DNA of 64,000 bases from Isoetes taiwanensis (lineage: Eukaryota > Streptophyta > Lycopodiopsida > Isoetales > Isoetaceae), in assembly GCA_021234155.1 (NCBI GenBank), contig JAJEKV010000401.1:172180-236179 (forward strand), given 5' to 3'. The translations under genes were made by a program, and so were the position numbers. Positions 10,350 through 20,770 of this stretch are shown in pieces. Every line of letters starts with the position of its first letter. Position 1 is the stretch's first letter. A model generated the notes under the pieces. It was given only the letters and a program-made list of their open reading frames with translations, made no database searches and had not been told where the DNA came from.

Positions 10350-10377
10350 GCCCAGCAACGCTGGGCACCATTACTAG
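10350..10377 (+). other. Helitron 3' terminus: hairpin plus CTAG
   Basis: Perfect hairpin GCCCAGC-AAC-GCTGGGC, a 7-nt spacer, then CTAG abutting host T. The same ~28-nt terminus occurs inverted at 20743-20770 and 55719-55746. Confidence 0.85.
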
Positions 10378-12080
10378 TGCTTCTTTAAGCTCTAACGAAT
10401 TTATAGGCTTCTTCAAATCATACTTTTCCTTGAAGACTAATTTAACTCACCGCGGTGGCATGAACGATCTTGTCTACAAAACTCATATTGAGCTTGTACT
10501 CGTTATCCGCATTTGTATGTTGGCCACTATTTTAGCTTCTTCATCAGTAAGTCCACAATAAACTGCACAGAGAGCAGAAAGGTATCTGGAATTGTATTTC
10601 TCTTTGTACAGTAGTCTTCTTGCCTTGAAGCTATAGTTTCCTCCCAAAATATAATGCGTGTACGTGTGGGCATTTTCTCTATCGTACCCTTGTGGGTTTG
10701 TGTAGTGCGTTCTATTCACAAGCACCACAATGGGGCCATGAGCTGTTAGGGTTGCTTCTAATTCTGTCTTTCAGGTTCCTCAAGTGATCTGCATAAATTT
10801 TTCGAACCTTAAGTGGCATTTCTCCCACTTCATTCTTTGGGGGCAGCTTCATATAAGTCACCGACAGATAAGTAACTCCTTGCATAAACATCAGCCGATT
10901 TATCTCTTCCATTCTTTCCGCCATTTTGTCCACCTTCTTTTATTGCCACACCTGGTGCTTTGCCCTAATTGCCTTTTTGGTGTTTTTTATAGCTTTTTGA
11001 GTTTCTGCCACAACCAATTCCATTGTCTTCTTCTTCTTCGGTTCCTTAGCCGCGATAGTACCTCTTGGCTTCTTCCGTTTTACAACTTGTTCTTCGATGG
11101 ACTCTTCAGAACTTTTTACATCCCCATTTTCAGAAGAACTACCTTCCTCTGATCCAACACCACCTCCTGCTCTAATTCACTGTAGGCAAAGTCTTCACTT
11201 TGACTCTTTCGAATCCTGTCAATTAGACGCGAAAGCTTTTCCTTGTATGAGTAGTGAGCCATGTACTTGTGCAAAGGGTCAGGCTGCACCCTAGACATTT
11301 TGAAATAGGCTTCTTCACGAACAATGAAACCTTGTGACGTTTTAAAGGAGATCCTTCCACCTTGTTCGGACTCGTCAGCAGTCTTGGAAACGTCCCTTAT
11401 CTGTCCCATGCAATCAAACTCGCTTGCAGCATATCTTATTTCCAGGGCTTCTGCAGACATGCAAGAACCTTATGGTGTTGTACTTTCCTTGTGCCCCTTG
11501 TCACTAATCATCGAAGTTTGTGTGCAATCATAAATAGCCTGGCTTAGTAGCTTTTGTCAATGTTCTTCCGTGGGTGTGGCTTTTTGTAATCTTGATGGTG
11601 CCCTCAGAGATTTCTGGCTTCCACCTTGCCTCAGAAGAAAATTGTTATTAGATGCACCAAAAAGGAGGACAAAATTTAAAAAAACATATTTCGAATACAA
11701 ATCACAAAAATGAGATCCTAAACACGACAAAAATAGGCTTTGGTACTAGAAAATTTAAAAACTTAACGAAGAAATATATGGCTATTTACCTCAAGGTAAG
11801 TTGGTGTTATTTCTTGTTTTCCAGCCAATAATAGCTTGCCACGTAGCAACCATTCCAATCAAGAATGGAAAATTGATGTAGCATTCTTGCTTGACCTTTT
11901 ACAACCATTACTGCGTTTTCGCTTAATTCGCGGTGCGTGAAGGGGAAACGACGGAATTCCAAGCCACAGCCATAGCTAAAACTTCGGCAGCCATAGCCAT
12001 AGCCACAGCCATCGCCATAGTGGTAGAACTCCAAGCCTGACCACCAAGCCATAGCCGAGCTTACCTGAACTTTGTTCAAA
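10378..12080 (-). pseudogene. Unrecognised multi-exon gene, copy 1 (broken)
   Basis: Several minus-strand stretches are conserved with 48658-50400: a segment at 11807-12079 rich in Gly-Tyr-Gly-Cys repeats (from AGCCAT-type repeats), one around 11116-11460 ('QGFIVREEAYFKMSRVQ'), an acidic then Lys-rich linker, and one at 10483-10933 ('NRTHYTNPQGYDRENAH'). Exon-like boundaries are visible (for example a GTAAAT donor near 11790). In-frame stops shared with the other copy, such as after the Lys-rich linker, and several private frameshifts argue against function. The gene is split by the Helitron, its next part being at 2822-2884. No family is recognised. Confidence 0.5.
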
Positions 12081-12234
12081 CTTGAAATCCGTAGAATCGC
12101 CGAGCTTACCTAAACCTAAACTTCAAGCCATAGCCTACCTGAACTACCGTTGTAGCATAGCCATATGCGAAAAACTGAAGAATCAAAGATTTCTCCTTAC
12201 CTTGACACTGTGAAATGGTCGAGGTCGTCGATTC

Positions 12235-12473
12235 CAGCAGGACAGGCTGGATACTACCTGCAGCCGGGTAGGCATTCCCGGCTGCTAGCAGTAGCCAGCC
12301 TGCCCTGCTACATCGAAATCGACTCCCTCTTCCCATTCCACATTACAAAATGTTTTAGGCTTTTTGTAGTAAAAAAACTCACTCTACTGCTACACCGGAA
12401 CCGACTCCCTCTTCCCGTTCCACATTACAAAATGTTTTAGGCTTTTTGTAGTAAAAAGACACACTTGTAGTCT
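12235..12473. repeat. Extra hairpin and 88-bp tandem repeat, copy 1 only
   Basis: The paralogous segment near 50588 lacks this block. It opens with a 34-bp-arm imperfect hairpin (12235-12310, about five mismatches, 8-nt loop) and continues with two ~88-bp tandem copies that each contain a 'gttttaggctttttgtagta' segment. It is either an insertion here or a deletion in copy 2. Confidence 0.7.
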
Positions 12474-12525
12474 GTGAAACACCTAAAGAACCCGAGAAAA
12501 GACAAACAACATTCCACACAAAGCC

Positions 12526-12700
12526 AAAGTGTATTCCAGAATACACTTTGTCTTTCTTTGTTGGACTAAAATGTATATCGAAATACACATCTGCAGAACA
12601 AAGAAAGCCAAAGTGTATTTCGGAATACACTTTGGCCTTACTTGTTAACCGAAAGTATATTCTGGAATACACGCAAATCCCAAGTGTATTTTGGAAATGC
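12526..12700. repeat. Array of 41-43-bp palindromic units
   Basis: Four full palindromes and one partial, of the form GTGTATTCYRGAATACAC, are centred near 12538, 12581, 12622 and 12663. The period is about 42 bp, or 14 codons. On the minus strand this is an open series of 14-residue repeats beginning V-Y-S-x-I-H-F; the plus strand is open as well. Copy 2 of the duplication has the same array at 50645-50815. Confidence 0.85.
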
Positions 12701-12739
12701 CCCACTGGGCATGTGCAGATAGAAAGTGAAAAAACTTGA

Positions 12740-13344
12740 CATTGACACACAAGGTTACATTTCTCGCATGGGTGATGCAAGAACTCATAGCTTTGTTTAT
12801 GGAGTGGAAAGCCTATAACCGGCTAGTGTTTTTGAAGAACTAGACCGATAAGAACCTATTTATTATTTAATGTCATTTGATTCTGAAAAGAAAGTAGTTT
12901 TTTGTGACACATCATACACATATCATCATGCATATAACCATATACACGGGAGGCTAACTATTATTGTTTGAGATGTAGACAATTGGAATTTTAGCTTTCA
13001 TCGGTGGGTGTCCTATTGAGGAATTGGATTCCAACTGTCCAAAGCTGGCATGTTTAGAGGTAGTTGTCTAAAATTTTCGTTACAATGCCAAACATGCCGT
13101 TGATGATGCTTCTATGCCCATTGAGATTTCAAAGCTTTGTCGTACTCCCACACTCCCTACTCCCTCCCAACTTTGGTTCATTACGATAATGACATAAAGA
13201 TTTGTTGGGTATAAGTTAGACACTTATTAAGTTTGATTTTTGTGAATATATATTTCGTGTTAAGTGGATCTTATACGATAATGTCATAAAGATTTGTTGG
13301 GTATAAGTTAGACACTTATTAAGTTTGATTTTTGTGAATATATA
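12740..13344. other. Non-coding flank with short direct repeats
   Basis: Shared with 50850-51440. It contains a direct repeat of about 75 bp ('acgataatg(t/a)cataaagattt...' near 13185 and 13276), also present in the other duplicate. No gene is seen. Confidence 0.55.
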
Positions 13345-14480
13345 ATCGCTCTATCCTATAATCGCTCTATCCTAGCCATCGAAACATGGCATATTCCCAA
13401 GGATATGCCCTGCCCCGTCCAACCCAAGTCAAGATGGGGTCAAAACCCCATTTCCACGTCACCCTAAGGTGCATGAGAAAGTATTCGATTCAAGTCAAAT
13501 GCATATATACAGACATGCAACAAACAACTAAACCTGTCTTGCACATATACAGTTAAAGCACCATGCCTACTATGAAGCAATACTCTGCACAACTGTTTCA
13601 CTTGCAACGAAATTTACAGAAACTCACTCTGTTCACAAACTGCAGAGCAACTGCAGCTCCATTCCACCGGATAACTAAGCTTCCCAGCAGCGCCTGTCGT
13701 GCTGCCCACAAGAACAAACAAATAAACAACATCACGGAGCACGGGGAGTTGAACCCCGCCCACAAAACCCCGTCCCCTGATGCTTCGCCTAAGCAAGACA
13801 GAAGGAGCCTAAAAATACACACTGTAAAAGAGCAGAAGAGGGCAAAACAAAACAAGGAAAATGCATGGAAGAATGGGGATTTGAACCCCACCGATTAAAT
13901 CGGTACCAGATTTGATTGAATGAAACTTCGACTTACCATCAGTGCCATTACACCAACACATCAGTGCAAGAGCAGAATAGGGCAGAACAAAAGAAGAAAT
14001 TGCATGCACATGCTTTTGGCTATGGTAGAAGGAAGAATCCAAAATCTCCCCTTCACAAGAAGAAAATCGCAGATGCCATAGCCCGGCTCCGATTCTCCAT
14101 CTCAGGCCCCATCGAATCCTGCATCTGTGCCCTCCGAAATTAAATCCATATTTACTGCTGCCAGATTACCAGCTCTAAGAATCGATTTGAAGACGTCGGT
14201 TGCCTCCGAACCCTGCCAGAATAACTCCGCCATGCCCTGCCCTAACGCCCAAATTCGACACGAACCCCACTTTCCTAATACAGATAGAAACAAAAATGGC
14301 ACGACTCCAGTTGTAAAAATTAGGCCTTCCCCAAAAAAAAACCAATACAACCCATTCGACCATTGCCAAACCAAACCCAAATTTGTGAGTCAGCAAAATA
14401 CCATTTTTAGATACGAATACATGCCTTAACCTTGCAAAATCTTATGTTACACGACCCCCCAACAACATTTTGGGAACCTA
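13345..14480. repeat. Complete ~1.14-kb insertion, second copy
   Basis: Absent from the paralogous unit at 51440, present in part at 1-1030. It opens with a 16-bp direct repeat ('ataatcgctctatcct' twice) and ends near 'gggaaccta'. No terminal inverted repeat or LTR structure was found. Two B-box-like motifs are present on the minus strand. Class unassigned. Confidence 0.6.
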
Positions 14481-16798
14481 ATTCGTGTCAAGTGGATCTT
14501 ATATTAATGGCTCCAAAATGTGAACTTATATTGTTTGACACGTTGGTTCTATCTACATTGTTGGTTGACCTATTGATAACATGATTCTATATTGGCATTT
14601 TAATGCACAATATCTATACCCACATTCCTTCTATGAATTATGATAGACTAACTTGGTTTATTGGCAATGTGCATTCCAATATTTGAAATGGCTTTTTCAG
14701 TGTATATAAATATTTAGCATTCATGTAATGTATTATCATCTCTAAATGTAATTACCACACTTACGTTTGTAAGTTATTGTTCATATTCCCCGTTACCTCC
14801 TGAATAGTTGCAATCTTTATTTATACAAAGCAATTCTCCCGAATAGTTGCAATCTTTATTTATACAAAGCTATTCTGTATATGCTAGCTCCAAGTGCATA
14901 AAATCGAAGAGTATATGTGTTAAACATTTGAAAACTTAGTTCTCTTGTATAGGTGGACTACACCTATTACTCTTGGTGGTACAAAGTTGCCCCCTTTAAC
15001 AATATAGGACGCCTCCTTTAGTATAGAAAAAGAGATGAGAACCCATTTGCCATAGTCGCATGAAATGACAAACCCCTTTTATCATATCAATATTTGTTTG
15101 AATAATATATAAGCTATAAACTTCTGCGATTTTTGTTTGGTATTTGGGAATCAGTGGTTAGGACTATGATTTTGATGTCTTATTGTATAAAAAAGGGTAT
15201 ATTTTGGCATGTTTGAGGAGCTTGTTTGCATTTAGTGGTCTAGTTTCTAATGTTAATGTGTTTCCAAGTTCATTGTTGGCTATTTTTCACAAAGTAAATT
15301 ATAAAAATGGATAAGCTTCCAATTAAAGTTGCTTTTTCGAGGTCGGGCTCTCTTTTTGCAAAGCGGCGAGCCAAGAAACGAGATAAGATTGGTTTGTTGC
15401 TTTGCATCTTATATGAAGCGGATTAAAAAACATTGTGAAGAAAATGAACATGGGAGGTCGATAGCCATCTTTTTGAGGCATTTGCTCAGATTGGCCGCTA
15501 TTGGAGCAAAATGGATTAACTTCCAAACGATTAAATATGGATGGTTGAACTCGATTAAATATGTTGAAGGAGTCCTTTAAAAGCCCGGCCGATGATCCCT
15601 ACCGATGGATGGTATAGATGGTTGGGGCGACATGAATTCATACACGGTAAACTGTGTGGGCAAAGATCGCCTTTGGCTTTCTTTCAAGGGATAAATATCC
15701 CCAATTTTTTATTTTTTGAAGGAGTTTCTTCTCTTGTTTTCTTGACCGATCGTGCATTTGTCGCAGAGCATGTTATTCCCGGAGTCAAGCTTATATGTCC
15801 ATTTGTTGGCTGATTTTGCCTCCAAATTGGGCTCTACTTAGAACTCCGCTTCCTTCTATTTCTCACCTTATAAACCTCTCCCATGTTCACGAAATCCCCC
15901 GCTTTTAGCCTTCTTTTTTAACCTTGCTTCTCCTTCCGCCTCCTTCATCGCTTCCTTCTCCCCGCCACGACGGTCCATCCGTTTAAATGTAGGTTAAATA
16001 ATCCCACGGGCCATAAGTTGGATGAAAGCCCGGCCGTGTGAAGCATTCTTCGGAGCTTGGTTTTTATTTGTTTTTGTCTGTACCATGGGTTTGGAAGTGA
16101 CCTTAGGAAATGACAAAGAATTTTTCTGCCAAAAAGATGTTAGCCATTGATTTAGCATGATGCTCTGGATATGCTAGAGATCAATGGTTCATATTCAATC
16201 TTAAAAACAAACCCATAAACCCTTAAAAAAAGCTAAGCTTGATTCAACATCTAAGCTAATACAAGCTCTTCACATTTAGATAATTTGCAGACTAAAATAT
16301 AACACACAATTGATGGTCACTTATCCTTGATTTTCTAAGTAGATCTTCAAAAAGTCTTAGGGGAGTTGAGATCAATTACCTAGCTCTCTAGCAATGTATA
16401 CAATGAAGATAAAACGAAAAGAGATGTTTGCACTATGAAAAAAGCACATTATATAGTGCAGGTAGGCACAAAGTATATTTATACGAAAATGTAGAAGCGT
16501 CCAATTAAAATATACTCATTCTATTGAGATAGACAAATCTAAGCTTTGGGCCATTAGATCAAACACATACAATAATTTTATAAGATAAGATTAAGTTGTT
16601 TTGGTTTAGGACATGTTATAAGATAAGATATTGAAAAAAACATTAATCTTAAAATGAACATGACAAGCTTCATAGCAATAATAATCATTGAATCAACAAT
16701 TGGCCAAGCTTTAGGATTGCAACAATTGGATTATTTTCCTTCCAAACAATTAATCGGGAAAAATGGATGGAAGAAATTAGGATCTTATTCTCAATTTC
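14481..16798. other. 3' flank of 2OGD unit 2 with a 1.14-kb insertion
   Basis: Homologous to 1031-2452 and 51440-52560. It is split at about 15117-16255 by an insertion absent from both other units; a 7-bp direct repeat TAAGCTA borders the insert. The insert has an open stretch of about 83 codons (15329-15580) without a recognised domain and no terminal inverted repeats. Confidence 0.5.
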
Positions 16799-17696
16799 AT
16801 GGATTGTTCGAATAGGGTAAACATCCATCCGTGATCGGTATTGGGAGGGTCATAATGATGATGTGGGAGTTTTTAGGATCGATTTTGGGGCGGAGCGGGT
16901 GGGACATTTGGGTTTGGGCATTAATTGCGAATGCTATTCCATTGGGATTGTCTTCTCAAGTCAATCGCATGGCGTTTGGAAGTCACATAGTGGACTTGAT
17001 GCATCCTCGGGTTTGTAGCATCGGCTTATGGGCTTCTAGCCCTCAGACACATTGCCGCCAATGGGATAAGTGGTCACTTAAGCTTCCAGGAGTAAGTGGC
17101 CCGCCATGTGGAAGTGGGCATGGAATACATTGCCTCCTCCTAAAATCCATTGCCCTTTTATGGCCAGATCTTGCACCGTGAGCCTCCGGGGTGAATGTCC
17201 GAGTACAAGGTTCAACCCTGTGTAGGAAACATGCCCTCTATGTGGGAGGCGCTTAGAGACCATTGAGCCTTTGCTTTGTCCTATGCCTGCAGAGGTAGTG
17301 GTAGCTTGGTCCTGGGTGAGAGCCCTCTTGGGTCTTCACTGTGCAGTCAGAAGCTTCTCATGGGAGTCTTTCCTAGCGGTTTATTGTGGCCAAGCGGCCA
17401 GGTATTCCATTTATGCAGAGCTTGGCTTCTGGTGGTTGATTTGGAAAAAGACGAGGAGCTTAAGGTCTTTCAAAATGCGCTGCTTAGCCCTTTTCGGTTG
17501 GTTCCGGATCTTGAGGCATAAGTTGTAGTGTGCTTACCAAGTCTCAAGCTTATGCAGCAGATTAAGGAAATTTGGTCGACATTCTTCAGATTGTGAATCA
17601 TGATGGGCACTTCATTTCTTAGCACCACACTTATCATTGTGCTTGATCACATTCTAGTGGTTTAATATATTCCTATATTCAAAAAAAAAAAAAAAA
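16799..17696 (+). mobile_element. 5'-truncated LINE copy with poly(A) tail
   Basis: Matches the 3' part of the LINE at 44172-46914 and ends in a 16-nt A run (17681-17696). It includes the zf-RVT-like C-terminal region ('TLPPPKI', Cys-Pro-Leu-Cys-Gly). It interrupts the 3' flank of 2OGD unit 2: the uninterrupted flanks at 2390-2425 and 52560-52575 supply the empty site. Extreme 5' truncation and the A tail are typical of target-primed reverse transcription. Confidence 0.85.
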
Positions 17697-17719
17697 GAGT
17701 CCTTTTTAAAATCTTTCGA

Positions 17720-19002
17720 CTAGGCACTCACTTTTAATACACATTGTTGGGTATACACTTCATTAATGTAATCTTTGTATGGCATTCGGGTATACTTTGA
17801 TGGGTTCTTTTCATGGATAAGCTCCGGAATGGGAGCAATGTCAATGGTAGGATCAGGAAATGGGCTGACGAAGGAGGCGATAGATACGCGATATTTGCTA
17901 GGGTGCACCATCACACGGTGAAGAATACTCTTATATTGTCCATTTGTTAGCTTCTGCACGGTCAAATTGACATTAATTAGAACTCAAGTAGGATTAGAGT
18001 TTCTTATACGAAAACTTACTTCAATTTGGTCACCCATGTTCACGACAAATGTACCCTTTTTGGGTAGAATCTCACGCCATTGACCGTCTTGCTTTACTTG
18101 CAAGCCTCCAACATCATCTTGGGCGAGGAGAGTGACACCGCCACTATCGGTGTGACCATCCATCCCGAGTGCCATGTTTGGATTAGGGCATGGTGGGTAG
18201 TAGTTGGCCCGCATGAGCAAGCATGTTCTTCCATAAGCATTCTTCATCGCTTGCTCATCCAATCCAAGTCCTTTGGACATGAGCTTCAGGAAGTTCATTT
18301 CCCAAGGATAGCAATCCCTTCACGTAATTGGAACTTTGTTCCCTGTAGAAAGATGGTGAGCCCAAGATCTTTCCTTGTGCCAAATCAAACTTGATTGCTT
18401 ACCGCAATTGTTGGGGTTTGTCGGGCCACTTGAATGAGTCAACTTCGTTCTCCCCAACCCACATTTGTAGATGGTCGTGCCACTCTAGTCGCTTCTCCAA
18501 AGATGGTGTCATGCTGGTGCAATAGCGGACAGGGTCAAACAATTGCTATGTTTACAACTTCATCTTCATCTCATCTAGCAACTTAAAGAATTCCAATACA
18601 CTTTTCATGACACTCTCTATCTCCATCCCAATGATCAAAGCATATATGCGTAATCAATATTAGAAAAATATATATGTAAAAACATACAAAACATACATAG
18701 AACATCCCCGAGGTTGAGCAAGCATAGTGGAGGTCATGCATAATAGTGGGACTACTCATATCGACAATGGGAATCTCTGCAATCCCAATGGCATCCTCGT
18801 GAGGCATTAAGTACTTTGTTGGAACTATATTCATGCCACGCTCTACTAATGCTTTGATAAACTCTGAGGCCAAAGGATCATAAGCCTCATCCTCATATTG
18901 ATCAACATTCATGCCACAATCTACTAATGCTTTGATCCCCTTCAATTCTGAAGCCAATGGAGACTCAATCTCATATTGATCAACATTGTGCAGACTAGGC
19001 AT
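17720..19002 (-). pseudogene. 2OG-Fe(II) dioxygenase, unit 2 (broken)
   Basis: Aligns along its whole length with the intact gene at 52611-53913. Exon 1 (to 19002) has the same duplicated N-terminal motif but lacks two codons. The start of exon 2 has a deletion that removes the intron-1 acceptor and the Asn-His-Gly segment. A tryptophan codon in exon 2 is replaced by a stop ('aagttgtaaac'). A one-base insertion near 18294 shifts exon 3. A small deletion alters the C-terminus. The HxD, NYYPPCP and RxS motifs are still readable. Confidence 0.93.
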
Positions 19003-19780
19003 TGTGGCTAGCTAAGTTAGATAGAAGAGGCGTTGGTGAAAGCGATGTAGAGAAAGATGGGTTACAAACTAAAGTTCGATTTGGTTTAATAGCTCCAAGA
19101 TATCTTATCCCATACGTCAAAAATAGTTCATGGTTTTTAAAAATGTGGACGATCTGCGTTAGGTAAGACAACAAGGTTTGACATGGACAGCTTTAACAAA
19201 ACACGACAAAACGTGGGAAAAATGGATGACGCCAAGAATTATTGCCAACAACCAAGCCTTAAATTTACATGTGAGCCATTAAACTGAATATTAAATAAAA
19301 AGTGAAGTGCCATTGAACGATCCGAAATTGAAACACTAATAATGATATGTGTTCGTTCTAAGTCCAGATTCTTTTTTGGGGCGGAGCGGGTGTGGGGGCG
19401 AGGGTTTCATTAGAGTTTTGCAATTGTTTTTGCATGTGTGATTTAATTTTGGAATTCCAAAAAGGGCATGGCCGCAATAACGACCAAATTGCCTAAATCA
19501 CCTCCATCGGTCCCACATCAGCAATGCGCCTTTGCCCTCGACAGAATAGTAACAATGACAACGTGTTCATACTATGCCCTCTATATTCTAATATTAAGGC
19601 CAGATTCATTGTAACAATGACGAGTGTTCGTACTACGCCCTCTATATTCTAATATTAAGGCCAGATGCATTGTAACAATGACCACATGTGCATAGTGCGC
19701 CTTCATATTCTAATATTAAGGCCAGATTGATTGTGAAGCGGAAGATCCATGTGGAATTGCCATACATGGTTTTGTCTGTT
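19003..19780. promoter_or_regulatory. Intergenic region between divergent 2OGD and MFS copies
   Basis: The 2OGD reads left and the MFS copy reads right. Segments such as 'gttaggtaagacaacaaggt' and 'accaagccttaaattta' recur in the same position in the other units (27900-28140, 36930-37200, 54060-54300), so the region is a conserved part of the unit and the natural place for a shared bidirectional promoter. Promoter function is inferred. Confidence 0.45.
19549..19733. repeat. Three 61-62-bp tandem repeats in the intergenic region
   Basis: Units start at about 19549, 19611 and 19672, each holding 'tattctaatattaaggcca'. The duplicate at 54462-54957 has the same array, its middle interrupted by a hAT MITE. 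Confidence 0.85.
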
Positions 19781-20742
19781 AAAGGTTTTGTTAAGCGTCG
19801 GCGTCGGCTGTTAAGGTTCTGTTAAGCGTCGGCTGTTAAAGGTTTTTGTCAAAGCGTCGGCAAGACAATTATCTGGCGTCGGCATGGTCATTTTGCCGGG
19901 CTCCTTCCGACTGAGGGCCTTAGGCTTAAAAAGCCTCTAATCACCATGTGAAGAAAAACCCTAAAGAAAAGCCCGTGAAAAATCACAAAAAGATCAAATA
20001 CGGGGATCATTACACAATAGCAGAGTTGGAGCAGCTCTGACGGTGATCAACAACCTGGGCACTGCTAAACATCTGGGCTACCTGGGGGCACCCCTGCAGA
20101 ATATTTCCAACAATTGCCAAACTTCTGGGATATACCCCTGCAGAATATTCCAACAATTGCCAACGGGACGTGCTTAATAGATAGCACATTCTTCGTCATG
20201 AATATAGCATGTTAGGATGCCTAGCCAGCCCCTTACCTTCCGCACAGCCAAATTTATAATAAGAATTGGTCAATGCTCGTATGATTAATTGTTTTCCCTT
20301 TCTCGACATCATTGGTGGATCTAAGAGCAAAATCCTGCAGCTTTGGGCCAGATTCAAGCAGGGCCAAACTCAACCTTTTTATCTATGTTCCAACCACACT
20401 GTGATTTTGGTTTCCAAATGTCAAATAGCCTAGTGAAGTTGTTGCCTTGAGTTTTGAGGAGTTTTGAGGCCATACTTATGCATCTCATAATCTCTAATTT
20501 TCTTGGATGCATGTGGCTGATGATGCATCTGAGATCCCTCTCTATTCTAATATTTTTTTCTTGCTTTGTTATCTAACATTTTGATACTATACAGGGTTGA
20601 TCGGCGTCTACCGACTCTGAAATTTGTTAACTATTATGTTGATCCTCCATTGGAGTCCTTAACACACTCGATGTTTACGGATCAGAAAAATCATAGCAGA
20701 AAAATCATAGCCTCTGGCAGACTTAATAAACAGTTATATAAC
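19781..20742 (+). pseudogene. MFS transporter remnant 1a
   Basis: Scattered matches to the MFS gene at 37418: pieces of the central loop, 'tacggggatcattacacaatagc', 'gacggtgatcaacaac' and the 3' end with its downstream flank. Large internal deletions and a local duplication of 'tgcagaatattccaacaatt' remove any coding potential. A GTTAAGCGTCGGC repeat cluster lies at 19784-19890. The homology ends at a Helitron terminus. Confidence 0.8.
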
Positions 20743-20770
20743 TAGTAACGATGCCCAGCGTTGCTGGGCA
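20743..20770 (-). mobile_element. Helitron 3' terminus, minus orientation
   Basis: CTAG (20743-20746), a 7-nt spacer and the hairpin GCCCAGCGTTGCTGGGC (20754-20770), the inverse of the terminus at 10350-10377. The host side 'ttatataa' matches uninterrupted sequence near 23350 ('ttatataatgg'). The 5' end was not located. Confidence 0.75.

Larger units (their letters stand above)
2885..10377 (+). mobile_element. Non-autonomous Helitron (contains a nested Copia)
   Basis: The element begins with TC (2885-2886) and ends with CTAG (10374-10377). A 7-bp-stem hairpin, GCCCAGCAACGCTGGGC (10350-10366), lies 7 nt before the terminal CTAG. Host A (2884) and host T (10378) flank it. The paralogous segment at 48817-48818 reads ...GCGCA|TGCTTC... 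without interruption, an exact empty site with no target duplication, as expected of Helitrons. No Rep/helicase frame is present. Removing the 5.2-kb Copia and its duplicated target leaves about 2.3 kb of polypurine tracts, telomere-like sequence and AT-rich filler. Confidence 0.85.

Noticed and set aside
10483-10933. A transposase in the unrecognised gene
   Set aside because: No DDE/DDD or zinc-finger signature could be made out, so no family was assigned.
12526-12700. CRISPR array
   Set aside because: Regular spacing, but the spacers are themselves repeats, the units are palindromes, and the context is a plant nuclear genome.
12379-12780. 133-codon minus-strand frame with repeated V-Y-S-x-I-H-F as a gene
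   Set aside because: It is the palindromic array read through; both strands are open for the same reason. Kept as a repeat and a finding, not a CDS.
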